64,000 nucleotides of DNA from Cyanobium sp. ATX 6F1 (GCF_024346315.1 NZ_JAGQCS010000003.1:124001-188000); one strand, 5' to 3'; positions 1 through 8,276 are shown, counted from the first letter of the stretch. The notes: generated from the letters alone by a model not told the origin. A program made the numbers and translations.

Positions 1-559
1 TGTCGTAGCGGTTGGCCCGCTCCGGGGTCAGCTCGCCGTAGCCGAAATCCACGTGGCCGTCGTGGCCGATGCCGATGAAGGCCCGCTGGCGGGAGGCGGT
101 GCGGTTGCGGCCGCGCCAGACCCGCTCCCCCAGCTTGAGATCGCCCAGGGGCACGGTGATCTCCCGGCCGCTCTCGTTCACGTGCCGCTCGTACATCGGC
201 CCGGAGATGTAGGCCAGGGCCGAGCTGTCGGCGAAGGCCTCCTGTTCGCGGTCCCAGCCCTCGAGCACGTCGATGCGCACCCGGCGTGGGTCGAAATCGA
301 GGGCGAAGGCCTCCTTGTCAGGCTTGTAGCGGAAGGCCCCACCGCCCCCGACGGGGTTCCGTTGGCTGCTCGCGGCGGGCTTGTCCGTCGGCAGTGGCGG
401 GGCGATCGCGATCAATCCCAGCAGGGCGGCCAGGGGCAGGCCGATCACCAGCCAACGCTTGCGGACCCGTGCGCGGCGCCGTGCCGCGCCCGCCGTTTGC
501 CGACTCTGATCCGAAGCGTGGGCCGAGGCGTGTTCCGGTGAGCGGAGCTGCCGCGTCAA
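1..559 (-). CDS. Membrane-anchored extracytoplasmic protein, 3' part outside the window
   Basis: The gene reads leftward off the window edge, so the C-terminus is missing. From a TTG at 557-559, which overlaps the GST stop as TTGA, it encodes a basic Ala/Arg-rich N-terminus, one hydrophobic segment (about residues 34-50, WLVIGLPLAALLGLIAIA), and a soluble domain with the stretch FIGIGHDGHVDFGYGEL. The topology suggests a periplasmic domain on a single N-terminal anchor. A phosphodiester-glycosidase-like (DUF2233) fold came to mind from that stretch but I cannot confirm it. It probably shares a transcript with the upstream GST gene. Confidence 0.55.
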   Translation of the reverse strand, partial: MTRQLRSPEHASAHASDQSRQTAGAARRRARVRKRWLVIGLPLAALLGLIAIAPPLPTDKPAASSQRNPVGGGGAFRYKPDKEAFALDFDPRRVRIDVLEGWDREQEAFADSSALAYISGPMYERHVNESGREITVPLGDLKLGERVWRGRNRTASRQRAFIGIGHDGHVDFGYGELTPERANRYD

Positions 560-1134
560 GTCATCACCTTGAGATAGGCCGGCCGCTCCCGGGTGGCGGC
601 GATGCGGGCGGCCACGTGGGGATAGGGGCTCAGGTCGAGTTGCGGGAAAAACACCGGCAGGTAGGCCAGGTGCGACTCCAGGGCGCAGTCAGCCACGCCC
701 CAGGCCTCCCCGACCAGGGGGGTGCCCGCCGCCAGCAGCCGATCGAGCACCCCCATCAGCCGTGGAAATTCCGTTTCCCTGTTGCTGGTCACAAACAGGG
801 CCGAGGACAGCGTGGCGTTGGCGAACAGCACCCACTGCTCCGCCAGGGCCCGCTGCTCGGGGCTGGCGAATTCGTGGCCGTAACGGTCGGCAAGGTAGAG
901 CAGGATCGCGCCGCTCTCGAACAGCTGCAGCCGACCGCCTGCTGCTCCAACGGCGGCGTCATCGACGAGCACGGGCACCTTGCCGAAGGGGTTGAGGCTC
1001 AAGAACGGTTCCTGGCGGTGCTCACCGGCCGCCATGTCCAGCTGCTGCCAGTGGTAAGGAAGGCCCTTCTCTTCCAGGTACCAGGCGACCATCGTGGCCC
1101 GCGAACGGGCGCCGCCGTAGAGGGTGAGGCTCAT
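556..1134 (-). CDS. Glutathione S-transferase family protein
   Basis: A 192-residue protein with the two-domain GST layout. The N-terminal thioredoxin-like half starts MSLTLYGGARSRATMVAWYL and carries the SLNPFGKVPVLVDD segment, which includes the cis-proline typical of the fold. The C-terminal helical half contains LVGEAWGVADCALESHL, matching the conserved N-capping motif region. The ATG at 1134 was preferred over a longer reading because homologues begin just before this LTLYGG strand. It lies head-to-head with the AAA/polyferredoxin gene and overlaps the next minus-strand gene by 4 bases. The substrate cannot be inferred. Confidence 0.86.
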   Translation of the reverse strand: MSLTLYGGARSRATMVAWYLEEKGLPYHWQQLDMAAGEHRQEPFLSLNPFGKVPVLVDDAAVGAAGGRLQLFESGAILLYLADRYGHEFASPEQRALAEQWVLFANATLSSALFVTSNRETEFPRLMGVLDRLLAAGTPLVGEAWGVADCALESHLAYLPVFFPQLDLSPYPHVAARIAATRERPAYLKVMT

Positions 1135-1195
1135 GGCAAGAGAAGGGGCCAACCCCCATCCTGACGCCCAGAATCCCTGCATCCGGGGAGCATCG

Positions 1196-3304
1196 GTGAC
1201 GGATGACACGCTGACCGCCACAGGGGCGAGCGAACCCTTCCTGCGCCTGGCCCCCTACCTGGTGGGGCGCGCCCGTCGGGGGGTGGTGGGCAGCAGTCGC
1301 TACGCGCTGGCCCTGCGGGACACCCTGCGCCAGGCAGCCAGCGATCCCACCGCCCGCGCCGTGCTGCTCTCCGGGGAACCGGGCCTGGAAAAAGACAACC
1401 TGGCGGCACTGATCCATTTCGGCTCCGCCGCCCGCAAGCAGCTGATGGTGCGCCTCGATGGCGGCCTGCTGCGGGGCGATGGCGTGGAGCTGTTCGGCAG
1501 CGCCAGCAGCGATGGCGAGGGTTCGCTGCTGATGAGCCTCGGGGCCGGCGCCCTGCTGATCGACAAGCTCGATCGGGTGGACACCGCCCTGTTGCCGGCG
1601 CTGCTGGAGCTGGCGCGCTCGGGCCGGTGGCGGGCGCCGGGGGAGGGGTCCAGCGAGCGGCTGTTCAGGGGCCGGGTCTTCTTCACCACCGAGTCGGCGA
1701 TGCCGGCCTTTGATCGGGTCTGCACCCTGATCCGGGTGCCGCCCCTGCGCGTGCGCCGCCAGGACCTGGGCGAATGGTTGCGCTACGGCATCCGCCAGCG
1801 CAGCCGGGTGCTGGGTTGGAGCCAGCCGCCGCTGGTGCCGGAGGCGGTGATCAAGCGGCTGCAGAGCTACGACTTTCCCAACAACCTGCGCGAGTTGGAG
1901 ATCGTGCTGGATCGGGCCCTGCGCCAGGCCCAGGCCACGCGTCCCGCCGTGCTGCCCGAAGACGTCTTCTGGACCGCCGGCCGCAGCCCGCGGTTGCGCT
2001 TCGACCTCTGGCGCTGGAAGCCAGCGCTGCGGGAGTGGATGCGTTCGCCCAGGCTCTGGAACGCGCTGCTGTTCGGCGTTGTCAGCTGGGTGTTCGTGCT
2101 CGTGAACCTCTGGCTCTGGCTCGGCCCGCAGGATCGCGCCCACAACGGTGGGCTCAATCTGTTCTGGGCCTGGTGGTGGCCCCTGATCCTGCTGGCCTAC
2201 CCGCTGGTGGGGCGGCTTTGGTGCTCCTTCTGCCCATTCATGGTCTGGGGGGAGATCGTCCAGCGGCTGGCACGGCTTCTGGGCTGGGAACCGGCCCGCT
2301 GGCCCCGGGGCAACAGCGATGCCTGGGCCTCACCCGTGCTGGCGGCCCTGTTCGCCGCGATCCTGCTCTGGGAGGAGCTGGGTGACCTGGCCAACACCGC
2401 CTGGGCCAGCAGCACCCTGCTGCTGCTGATCACCGCCGGGGCGGTACTGGGCTCGCTGAGCTTCGAGAAGCGTTTCTGGTGCCGCTTCCTCTGCCCGGTG
2501 GGGGGCATGAACGGGCTGTTCGCGAAGCTCTCGATCCTGGAGTTGCGCGCCCAGGTGGGCACCTGCAGCGGCAGCTGCAGCACCTACGCCTGCTTCAAGG
2601 GCGGTCCCGCCGACGGCGAGGGCCTGGCCACCGCCGGCTGTCCGCTGGGCACCCACCCGGCCCACCTGGCCGATAACCGCAACTGCGTGCTTTGCCTCAC
2701 CTGCGCCCAGGCCTGCCCGCATCGCTCGGTGCAACTGAGCCTGCGGCCCCCCGCCGCCGACCTGCACAAGGAGATGGCGCCCCCGGTCGGTGAGCCGGGC
2801 CTGATGCTGGTGCTCGCGGGCGGAGTCTGCCTGCACCATTGGCAGCGGCTGCTGGGCTGGTTGCCCCTGGCGCCGGAAAGCCTGCAGACCGGCCCCTGGC
2901 TGCCGCGGCTGGCCTTCGCCGGCCTCGCCCTGGCGCTGCCGGCCCTCCTGCAGCTGCTGCTGGCTCCGCTGGTGCCATGGGAGCGGCGCAAGCTGGCCCT
3001 CTACGGCCTGTTGCCCCTGCTCTGGGGGCTGATGCTGGCCCGCTTTCTGCCCCTGGGGATGGCCGAAGCCGGCCAACTGCTGCCCGTGACGTTCTCGCCC
3101 CTGGGGGATTGGGCGGGCCAGCTTCCCGCCTGGAGCGCCGATCCGCACGTGATCGGCTTCTGCCAGTCCGTGGCCCTGCTCACCGGGGTGTTGGGCTCCC
3201 TGGCGCTGCTGCGGCGCTTGCTGCCGGTGGCCCGGGCCTTCTGGTGGGGCTCGGCGGCGGCGCTGCTGCTGGGGGCCTCGGGCCGTTGGCTGGTGGCTCA
3301 GTAG
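1196..3304 (+). CDS. Fusion of a degenerate sigma54-activator-type AAA domain with a membrane polyferredoxin
   Basis: A protein of about 702 residues from the GTG at 1196; an ATG at 1124 would add 24 residues overlapping the GST start. Residues 1-270 resemble the AAA domain of NtrC-type activators, ending in FPNNLRELEIVLDRAL. The Walker A is altered (GEPGLEKD), the Walker B glutamate is replaced (LLIDKLD), and the GAFTGA sigma54-contact loop is absent. No helix-turn-helix follows. Instead come several membrane segments and a NapH/NosR-like iron-sulfur part: CSFCP, CRFLCP, a CSGSC cluster, then CVLCLTCAQACPH, a classic 4Fe-4S ligand set. More membrane helices follow. Cyanobacteria generally lack sigma54, so a redox or scaffold role is more likely than transcription activation; that is inference. 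Confidence 0.85.
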   Translation: MTDDTLTATGASEPFLRLAPYLVGRARRGVVGSSRYALALRDTLRQAASDPTARAVLLSGEPGLEKDNLAALIHFGSAARKQLMVRLDGGLLRGDGVELFGSASSDGEGSLLMSLGAGALLIDKLDRVDTALLPALLELARSGRWRAPGEGSSERLFRGRVFFTTESAMPAFDRVCTLIRVPPLRVRRQDLGEWLRYGIRQRSRVLGWSQPPLVPEAVIKRLQSYDFPNNLRELEIVLDRALRQAQATRPAVLPEDVFWTAGRSPRLRFDLWRWKPALREWMRSPRLWNALLFGVVSWVFVLVNLWLWLGPQDRAHNGGLNLFWAWWWPLILLAYPLVGRLWCSFCPFMVWGEIVQRLARLLGWEPARWPRGNSDAWASPVLAALFAAILLWEELGDLANTAWASSTLLLLITAGAVLGSLSFEKRFWCRFLCPVGGMNGLFAKLSILELRAQVGTCSGSCSTYACFKGGPADGEGLATAGCPLGTHPAHLADNRNCVLCLTCAQACPHRSVQLSLRPPAADLHKEMAPPVGEPGLMLVLAGGVCLHHWQRLLGWLPLAPESLQTGPWLPRLAFAGLALALPALLQLLLAPLVPWERRKLALYGLLPLLWGLMLARFLPLGMAEAGQLLPVTFSPLGDWAGQLPAWSADPHVIGFCQSVALLTGVLGSLALLRRLLPVARAFWWGSAAALLLGASGRWLVAQ

Positions 3305-3594
3305 CTGCGGCAGAGCCGGGCGATGTCGGAGTCTCGGTAGAGGGGCCGGCTGCCGTCGGGGGCGCCGGGATCCAGCTTCTGGTTTTTGGTGAGCAGGTTG
3401 GCCTCGCCGAGGCGGTTGCCCAGCTGGATGTGCTCCAGACCGCTGCTGCTGCGCCAGCGCAGGCAGGTCTGCAGGTTGGCGTCGGCCCGGGCGGCGCTGG
3501 CTGCGCACAGCGCCCCGGCGAGCAGGGCTGGGGCGATCAGGGCTGCGGGCACCCAGGGTCTTGGGCCGTGCCTGGGTCGGGGGAGTTGTGCCAT
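3298..3594 (-). CDS. Small secreted protein, function unknown
   Basis: A 98-residue product starting MAQLPRPRHG, followed by a hydrophobic stretch (AALIAPALLAGALCAASAA) and a likely signal-peptidase site near ARADANLQ. The mature part of about 65 residues has two cysteines (TCLRW and LCRSY), which could form a disulfide. The start at 3594 was chosen over an upstream in-frame start because the signal peptide begins there. Its stop overlaps the tail of the convergent polyferredoxin gene. No family recognised. Confidence 0.68.
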   Translation of the reverse strand: MAQLPRPRHGPRPWVPAALIAPALLAGALCAASAARADANLQTCLRWRSSSGLEHIQLGNRLGEANLLTKNQKLDPGAPDGSRPLYRDSDIARLCRSY

Positions 3595-3659
3595 CGCCCC
3601 ATCCTGGCCAGCGGCAGGGCCACGGCAGGGATAATCAGCACATCGCGGCAACCCCATTG

Positions 3660-3740
3660 ATGACCATCGCCCTGTTGATCGCCCTGGCCGGTTCGCTGGT
3701 GCTGATGGGCTTCATCGTGCGCCGGCTGGAGCGCGGCTGA
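3660..3740 (+). CDS. Possible 26-residue single-span membrane peptide
   Basis: ATG at 3660 opens 26 codons: a continuous hydrophobic segment (IALLIALAGSLVLMGFIV) followed by a basic tail RRLERG and a TGA. The shape is that of the tiny single-helix subunits of cyanobacterial photosystem, cytochrome b6f or NDH-1 complexes, but the sequence is not one I can assign. There is no clear Shine-Dalgarno. It lies alone between a divergent secreted-protein gene and the next small plus-strand ORF. A chance ORF cannot be excluded. Confidence 0.35.
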   Translation: MTIALLIALAGSLVLMGFIVRRLERG

Positions 3741-3818
3741 CGGATTCAGCCCATGGCTGTGGATGAAGGGGTCGGCTTCAAGTGCCTGGGCTTTTTCTAG
3801 CGTGGTGGTGATCCCTGA

Positions 3819-3998
3819 ATGGGCTTTGCCATGCACACCCACGACCTGGAGAACCACGACAACCTCTACGCCGATGAGGGAATGACCCTGATCGGTGAAA
3901 CCAACCTTGATGCCCAGAACCATGCCCTGCTGGCCATCGGCGCCATGGTGGGCCTGCTCACCCTGTTGGGGAGCTATCTGATCGTTTATGCCGACTGA
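3819..3998 (+). CDS. Small membrane protein, 59 residues, unknown
   Basis: Reading from ATG 3819 (or ATG 3831, four codons later) gives a hydrophilic His/Asp/Glu-rich N-terminus (MHTHDLENHDNLYADEGM), then ETNLDAQNHALLAIGAMVGL leading into one membrane span and the end IVYAD. The E..N..NH..L.AIG pattern faintly recalls the helix of high-light-inducible proteins, but the required ExxNxRxAM motif is absent, so I do not call it one. Codon usage looks like real coding. It ends six bases before the convergent nadA stop. Confidence 0.6.
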   Translation: MGFAMHTHDLENHDNLYADEGMTLIGETNLDAQNHALLAIGAMVGLLTLLGSYLIVYAD

Positions 3999-4004
3999 AT
4001 CGGC

Positions 4005-4973
4005 TCAACGGCTCATCGCCAGCATCCGCTCGATCGGTGCGAGCGCCCGCAAACGCAGGGCTTCGTCGAGTTCGATCGCCGGGGAGAGGGTCTCCAGGCA
4101 GCGCCAGAGTTTCTCAAGGGTGTTGAGCCGCATGTAGGGGCAGGCATTGCAGCTGCAGCCATCGGCGCCGGGCACTTCAAAGAATGGCTTGTGGGGCACG
4201 CGGCCACGCATGCGGTGCAGGATCCCCGGCTCGGTCAGCACGATGAAGCTGCTGGCCCCGCTGGTTTCGGCCCGCTGCAGCAACTTGCTGGTGGATCCGA
4301 TGAAATCGGCCAGATCCAGCAGGTGCTGCTGACATTCCGGGTGGGCGATCACCTCCGCCTCGGGGTGCTCCAGCTTCAGGCGCAGCAATGCCTCTTCGCT
4401 GAAGGCTTCGTGCACCAGGCAGCTGCCGGGCCAGAGGGTGAGCTCGCGGCCGCTGTTGCGCGCCACCCAGCGACCCAGGTTCTGGTCGGGGGCGAACAGG
4501 ATCGGCCGATCGGCGGGCAGCTGACGCACCAGCTCGACGGCGTTGCTGCTGGTGCAGATCAGGTCGCTCTGGGCCTTCACCGCCGCCGAACAATTGATGT
4601 AGCTCACCACGATGTGGTCCGGGTGCTGGGCGCGGAAGGCGGCAAAGCCGTCGGCGGGGCAGGCGTCCGCCAGGGAGCAGCCCGCCTCCAGATCCGGCAG
4701 CACCACGGTCTTGCTGGGATTGAGGATCTTGGCGGTTTCGGCCATGAAGTGAACGCCGCAGAAGGCGATCACATCGGCGTCGGTGCTGGCGGCCCGGCGG
4801 GCCAGTTCCAGGGAGTCGCCCACCAGGTCGGCGATGTCCTGAATCTCGGGCGACTGGTAGTAGTGCGCCAGGATCACGGCGTTGCGGCGCTTCCGCAGCC
4901 CATCGATGGCCGCTGTCAGATCGGCGGGGGGCCGCGCGGCGATGGCTGCCGTCAGTACCAAGGTCGACCTCAA
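4005..4973 (-). CDS. nadA: Quinolinate synthase A
   Basis: Condenses iminoaspartate with dihydroxyacetone phosphate to quinolinate in de novo NAD synthesis; a cytoplasmic 4Fe-4S enzyme. The 322-residue product has the family hallmarks [14 protein letters not shown] near residue 36, [13 protein letters not shown] (Cys99), [26 protein letters not shown] (Cys185), HPECQQ and CSCNACPYM (Cys278). Cys99, Cys185 and Cys278 sit where the three cluster ligands are expected. The start is a TTG at 4973. A 34-base gap separates it from the divergent phosphoesterase gene, so their promoters must overlap. Confidence 0.97.
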   Translation of the reverse strand: MRSTLVLTAAIAARPPADLTAAIDGLRKRRNAVILAHYYQSPEIQDIADLVGDSLELARRAASTDADVIAFCGVHFMAETAKILNPSKTVVLPDLEAGCSLADACPADGFAAFRAQHPDHIVVSYINCSAAVKAQSDLICTSSNAVELVRQLPADRPILFAPDQNLGRWVARNSGRELTLWPGSCLVHEAFSEEALLRLKLEHPEAEVIAHPECQQHLLDLADFIGSTSKLLQRAETSGASSFIVLTEPGILHRMRGRVPHKPFFEVPGADGCSCNACPYMRLNTLEKLWRCLETLSPAIELDEALRLRALAPIERMLAMSR

Positions 4974-5007
4974 TTAGGCCAGGATGACCCCAGCCTAGGA
5001 AAACGGG

Positions 5008-5892
5008 TTGCCCGTCCAACGCCTCGCCATCGCCGGAGACCTGCATGGGCAGTGGGATGGCAGCGATGTCGAGCTGCTGGCCCAGTTGGCGCCCGATGCC
5101 CTGCTGGTGGTCGGTGACCTCCACAACGGCCAGCAACGCATCGCCGCCAGCCTCGGCAAACTTTCCCTGCCGTTGGCCTGCATCCTCGGCAACCACGACA
5201 CTGGCCGCGATGCTAGCGGCCGCACTCTGCAGCGCCAGCTTGACCATCTGGGGGATCGACACTGCGGCTGGGGGCGTTGCCAGCTGAATCCGCCCGGCCT
5301 GGCCGTGGTGGGGGGCCGCCCCTGCAGCCCCGGGGGCGGCTACCACCTCTCCGATCCGGTGCGGGCGATCTGGGGGCCCGTGAGCCGGGAGGAGTCCACC
5401 GAGAGGATCCTCTCGGCGGCCCTCGCCGCCCCGCTGGAGGCGCCTCTGGTGTTTCTGAGCCATGCCGGCCCCAGCGGGCTGGGGAGTCTGGCCACCGACC
5501 TCTGCGGCCGTGATTGGAAGAGCCCCGCCCGCGACTGGGGTGATCAGGATCTGTCCGAGGCGATTGCCCAGGTGCGCCGCCATCGCCCCCTGCCGCTGGT
5601 GGTCTTCGGCCACATGCACCACCGCCTCTGGCTGGGCCAGGGGGAGCGCCGCAGTTTCCAGATCGATCGGGGCGGCACCGCTTACCTCAATGCGGCCTCG
5701 GTACCCCGCCACGGCACCGATGAGCAGGGGCGGCGGTTGCGGCACTTCTCCTGGGTCGAACTCAGTGATGGCGCCCTGCTGCATGCCAGCCACCGCTGGT
5801 ATGGGCTCGATGGCCGGCTTCTCTACCAGCAGCGGCTCTACCAGCGGGCGCCCCATCCAGAACCAGCCCTTCAAGCCGCGGTGCGGTGCTGA
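5008..5892 (+). CDS. Calcineurin-like metallophosphoesterase (cyanobacterial TIGR04168-like)
   Basis: A 294-residue soluble protein with the dimetal phosphoesterase motifs in order: IAGDLHGQW (D-x-H), LLVVGDLHNGQ (GD), ILGNHDTG (GNHD), FLSHAGPSG, and VVFGHMHHRL (GHxH). It starts with TTG at 5008. The last codons overlap the GTG start of the downstream glycosyltransferase-like gene by 7 bases, so the two are probably translationally coupled. The substrate is unknown; the coupling hints at a phosphorylated sugar or nucleotide-sugar context, but that is inference. Confidence 0.88.
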   Translation: MPVQRLAIAGDLHGQWDGSDVELLAQLAPDALLVVGDLHNGQQRIAASLGKLSLPLACILGNHDTGRDASGRTLQRQLDHLGDRHCGWGRCQLNPPGLAVVGGRPCSPGGGYHLSDPVRAIWGPVSREESTERILSAALAAPLEAPLVFLSHAGPSGLGSLATDLCGRDWKSPARDWGDQDLSEAIAQVRRHRPLPLVVFGHMHHRLWLGQGERRSFQIDRGGTAYLNAASVPRHGTDEQGRRLRHFSWVELSDGALLHASHRWYGLDGRLLYQQRLYQRAPHPEPALQAAVRC

Positions 5893-7028
5893 TCTACGCC
5901 TGCGTGAGCGGCCATGGGTTTGGCCACGGCTCACGCACCGCTTCGGTGCTCATTGCCCTGCGCGCGCTTCGGCCCGATTGGCACCTGGTGGTTTCCTCCA
6001 CCCTGCCGGAGGCGTTCCTGACCACGGCCCTGGAGGCGGCCCGGGCCATCCCCGGTGCCGGGCGGATCGGGCGCCGCCTCTGCCGCTGGGATGTGGGGGT
6101 GGTGCAGGCCGATGCCCTCGGGGCCGATGCACCGGCCACCCTGGTGGCCCTCGAGGCGCTGGAACGGCAGCTGAGCGCCACACTCGCGGCGGAGGTTGCC
6201 TGGCTGAGCGATCAGGGGGAGGCGGTGCTGGTGCTGGCTGATGTGCCCCCGGCGGCGGCGCAGCTGGCCCGGGCCCTGGGGGCGCCCCTGGCCTGGCTGG
6301 CGAATTTCGGCTGGGAGGCGATCTACGGCGCCATGGGTCCCGCCTTTGCCCCCTGGGCGGAGGCGGCCCTGGGCCTCTACCGCCAGGGGGATCTGCTGCT
6401 GCGCTGCCCCCTGGCGATGCCGATGGACTGGGACCTGCCGGCGCTGGCCCTGGGGCTCACCTGCGGCACGCCGCATCTGGACGCCGGCGCCCTGCGTCGC
6501 CAGCTGGGGTTGCCGGAGGACCCAGGCCGCTGCGTGCTGGTGAGCTTCGGGGGCCTGGGCTTTCAGCTTGATCCGCAGGTTTTCGCCACCTGGGGCGAAC
6601 ACGAGTTCGTGGTGGCGGACCCAGGCTTCGATCCCGCCGCGGCGCCGGCCAACGTCCGCGCCCTGCCGGCGGGGGTGCGGCCCCTGGAGCTGATGCCGCT
6701 CTGCGACCGCCTGATCACCAAGCCCGGCTACAGCAGTTTCTGCGAAGCCCTCAGCCAGGATGTGGGCCTGCATGTGGTCCGCCGGGAGGGGTTTGCCGAG
6801 GCCGCCGTGCTCGAGCGGGCCCTGGTGCACCATGGGCGCCACCGGCTCTTGAGCCAGACGCAGCTCCAGCGGGGCGACTGGCAACTGGATCAGCCGCTGC
6901 TGGCCCCCAGCGGGCCGAGGCTGCAGAACGATGGCAGCGCTCAGGCCGCAAAAGCACTGGTGGCACTGGCCTCTGGGCAGCCAGCCATGTTGATCGGCAC
7001 AGGGACAGTTGGGCTGTCAAGCGATTGA
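5886..7028 (+). CDS. Glycosyltransferase-like protein (MurG/GT28-type fold)
   Basis: A 380-residue protein starting VLIYACVSGHGFGHGSRTAS, a glycine/histidine-rich N-terminal loop as in MurG-like GT-B enzymes. The C-terminal half contains VLVSFGGLGFQ and LITKPGYSSFCEAL, matching the nucleotide-sugar-binding E-rich segment of that fold. Related proteins sit beside sugar kinases in other bacteria and are often annotated as glycosyltransferases without a known acceptor. The GTG start overlaps the phosphoesterase stop. The last 30 residues are low in family resemblance. Transcription probably ends in the AT-rich gap that follows. Confidence 0.82.
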   Translation: MLIYACVSGHGFGHGSRTASVLIALRALRPDWHLVVSSTLPEAFLTTALEAARAIPGAGRIGRRLCRWDVGVVQADALGADAPATLVALEALERQLSATLAAEVAWLSDQGEAVLVLADVPPAAAQLARALGAPLAWLANFGWEAIYGAMGPAFAPWAEAALGLYRQGDLLLRCPLAMPMDWDLPALALGLTCGTPHLDAGALRRQLGLPEDPGRCVLVSFGGLGFQLDPQVFATWGEHEFVVADPGFDPAAAPANVRALPAGVRPLELMPLCDRLITKPGYSSFCEALSQDVGLHVVRREGFAEAAVLERALVHHGRHRLLSQTQLQRGDWQLDQPLLAPSGPRLQNDGSAQAAKALVALASGQPAMLIGTGTVGLSSD

Positions 7029-7454
7029 TCAGCAGTGCCGATGATTGAGTGAATGGGTGTTCGTGAATTCTGAACTGAATTCATGGTGCAATCCAGTGAG
7101 GGTCGTGTTTTGAATTCATTTCTGTAGTCGTGATAACAAGTGGACGGTTATTCGACTGGCACTATCAAGAACTCGTTTGGGGCGATCTTTCGACAAATTG
7201 GCGCAGTCGAATTTCTATTGCTATTGCTTCGCGATTCCTGATCGAGCCATTCAGATCTTTCCGTCTCTGCAGCTCGTCATCCAATTTCGCGTCACAGCAA
7301 CTTGATTCGCTCATCAGCCCATTCACTTCCGTTTCGTCCAATCAGATCAGATCAGCTGAGTTTTCCGCTCATTCAGCTCGTTCTCCCATTCACGTCCTGA
7401 ATCCACCCGCCCATCGATCGGATCACAAGCCATCGATTTCGGTGAATCAGTTGT
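7029..7454. other. AT-rich 426-base intergenic region, no convincing gene
   Basis: Base composition drops to roughly half GC, against about two-thirds in the surrounding genes. It contains three TGAATTC copies within 54 bases (7064-7117), a triple ATCAG run at 7341-7355 and several ATTCA-type words. The one ORF crossing it (from 7130 into the next gene) has a Ser/Arg/Ile-rich product with no domain and out-of-pattern codon use, so I do not call it. The region may hold promoter or regulatory sequence for the muramidase gene, or the remains of something deleted. Confidence 0.6.
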
Positions 7455-8243
7455 ATGGCAATGGCCGTAATGTCCTTCGAATCCGTCGGTTTGCAGCGAT
7501 CCACTCCCCCCTCAAGAGCCTCCCGAGTCCGCCAGCTGCTGGTGGGAGCCTCCCTGGCCCTGCTCAGCCTTCCGCTTGCCCTTCCCGCCCGGGCAGCCGT
7601 TGGTGACGAAGGCAATGTTCAGCTCATCGGCACCGCCACCTCCACCGCGGCCGTGCCCCGCATGTTCGCCATCACCCCGGAGAGGCGGGCCCTGCTCAAC
7701 ACGATCCGCTACGCCGAAGGCACCTGGGCCAATGGCGAAGACATCGGTTATCGGGTGATGTTTGGTGGCGGTCTCATGGATTCCCTGGAGCGCCACCCCG
7801 ACCGGGTGATCCGCAGTTCCCGCTATGCCAGCGCTGCCGCAGGCGCCTACCAGTTCATGCCCTTCACCTGGGCCATGACCAGCCGGATTCTGGGTCTGCC
7901 CGGTTTCGGGCCCTTCGCCCAGGACCAGGCAGCGCTGCTGTTGATCCAGCGCCGTGGTGCCTTGGAGCTCGCTGATCAGGGCCAGCTCACCCCCCATCTG
8001 ACCGCCCGCCTGGCGCCCGAATGGGCCTCGTTCCCAACCCTGCGCGGCAGCAGTTTTTACGGCCAGCCCGTGAAGCGCTTTGCTGATCTCAAGCGCTTCT
8101 ACGAGTGGAACCTCGCCCAGCTCCGCGGCCAGCTTGTGGCACCCCCTGAGCCGGTGGCCAGCGTGCCCCCCAGTCGCGCCTGCGCCACCAACCAGCTGGA
8201 GTGTCTGTTGGAGAGCGCCGCCCAATCCCGCAGCGGCCTCTGA
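7455..8243 (+). CDS. Secreted muramidase of the lambda-lysozyme type (GH104-like)
   Basis: After a signal peptide (RQLLVGASLALLSLPLALPA, cleavage near ARAA-VG) comes a domain that parallels bacteriophage lambda endolysin R. RRALLNTIRYAEGT aligns with the lambda helix carrying catalytic Glu19 (here Glu88). GAYQFMPFTW matches its GRYQL segment. DQAALLLIQRRGAL matches DAVALQQIKERGAL, and the domain ends KRFADLKRFYEW. Lambda R is a lytic transglycosylase leaving 1,6-anhydroMurNAc, so this enzyme probably cleaves peptidoglycan outside the membrane. About 55 Pro/Ala-rich residues follow. The first ATG at 7455 was used; ATG 7473 is equally possible. The gene stands alone after the AT-rich gap. Confidence 0.85.
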   Translation: MAMAVMSFESVGLQRSTPPSRASRVRQLLVGASLALLSLPLALPARAAVGDEGNVQLIGTATSTAAVPRMFAITPERRALLNTIRYAEGTWANGEDIGYRVMFGGGLMDSLERHPDRVIRSSRYASAAAGAYQFMPFTWAMTSRILGLPGFGPFAQDQAALLLIQRRGALELADQGQLTPHLTARLAPEWASFPTLRGSSFYGQPVKRFADLKRFYEWNLAQLRGQLVAPPEPVASVPPSRACATNQLECLLESAAQSRSGL

Positions 8244-8276
8244 GGCCACTGCTTCGGTTTCGCTCGCCGGCAACGC

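Noticed and set aside
3988-4003. GCCGA/TCGGC hairpin at the convergent nadA stop
   Set aside because: Only 5 bp with no T-run; not enough for a terminator call.
4177-5934. A 585-codon minus-strand ORF spanning nadA and the phosphoesterase
   Set aside because: It runs in another frame of nadA and antisense to the phosphoesterase; no domain.
7064-7117. Three EcoRI-like TGAATTC sites as a possible operator or CRISPR-like repeat
   Set aside because: Spacing is irregular (12 and 35 bases) and flanks differ, so neither CRISPR nor a tandem operator is supported.
7130-7606. 158-codon ORF in the AT-rich gap
   Set aside because: Ser/Arg-rich with no domain; overlaps the signal peptide of the muramidase in another frame. 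GC bias does not match coding.
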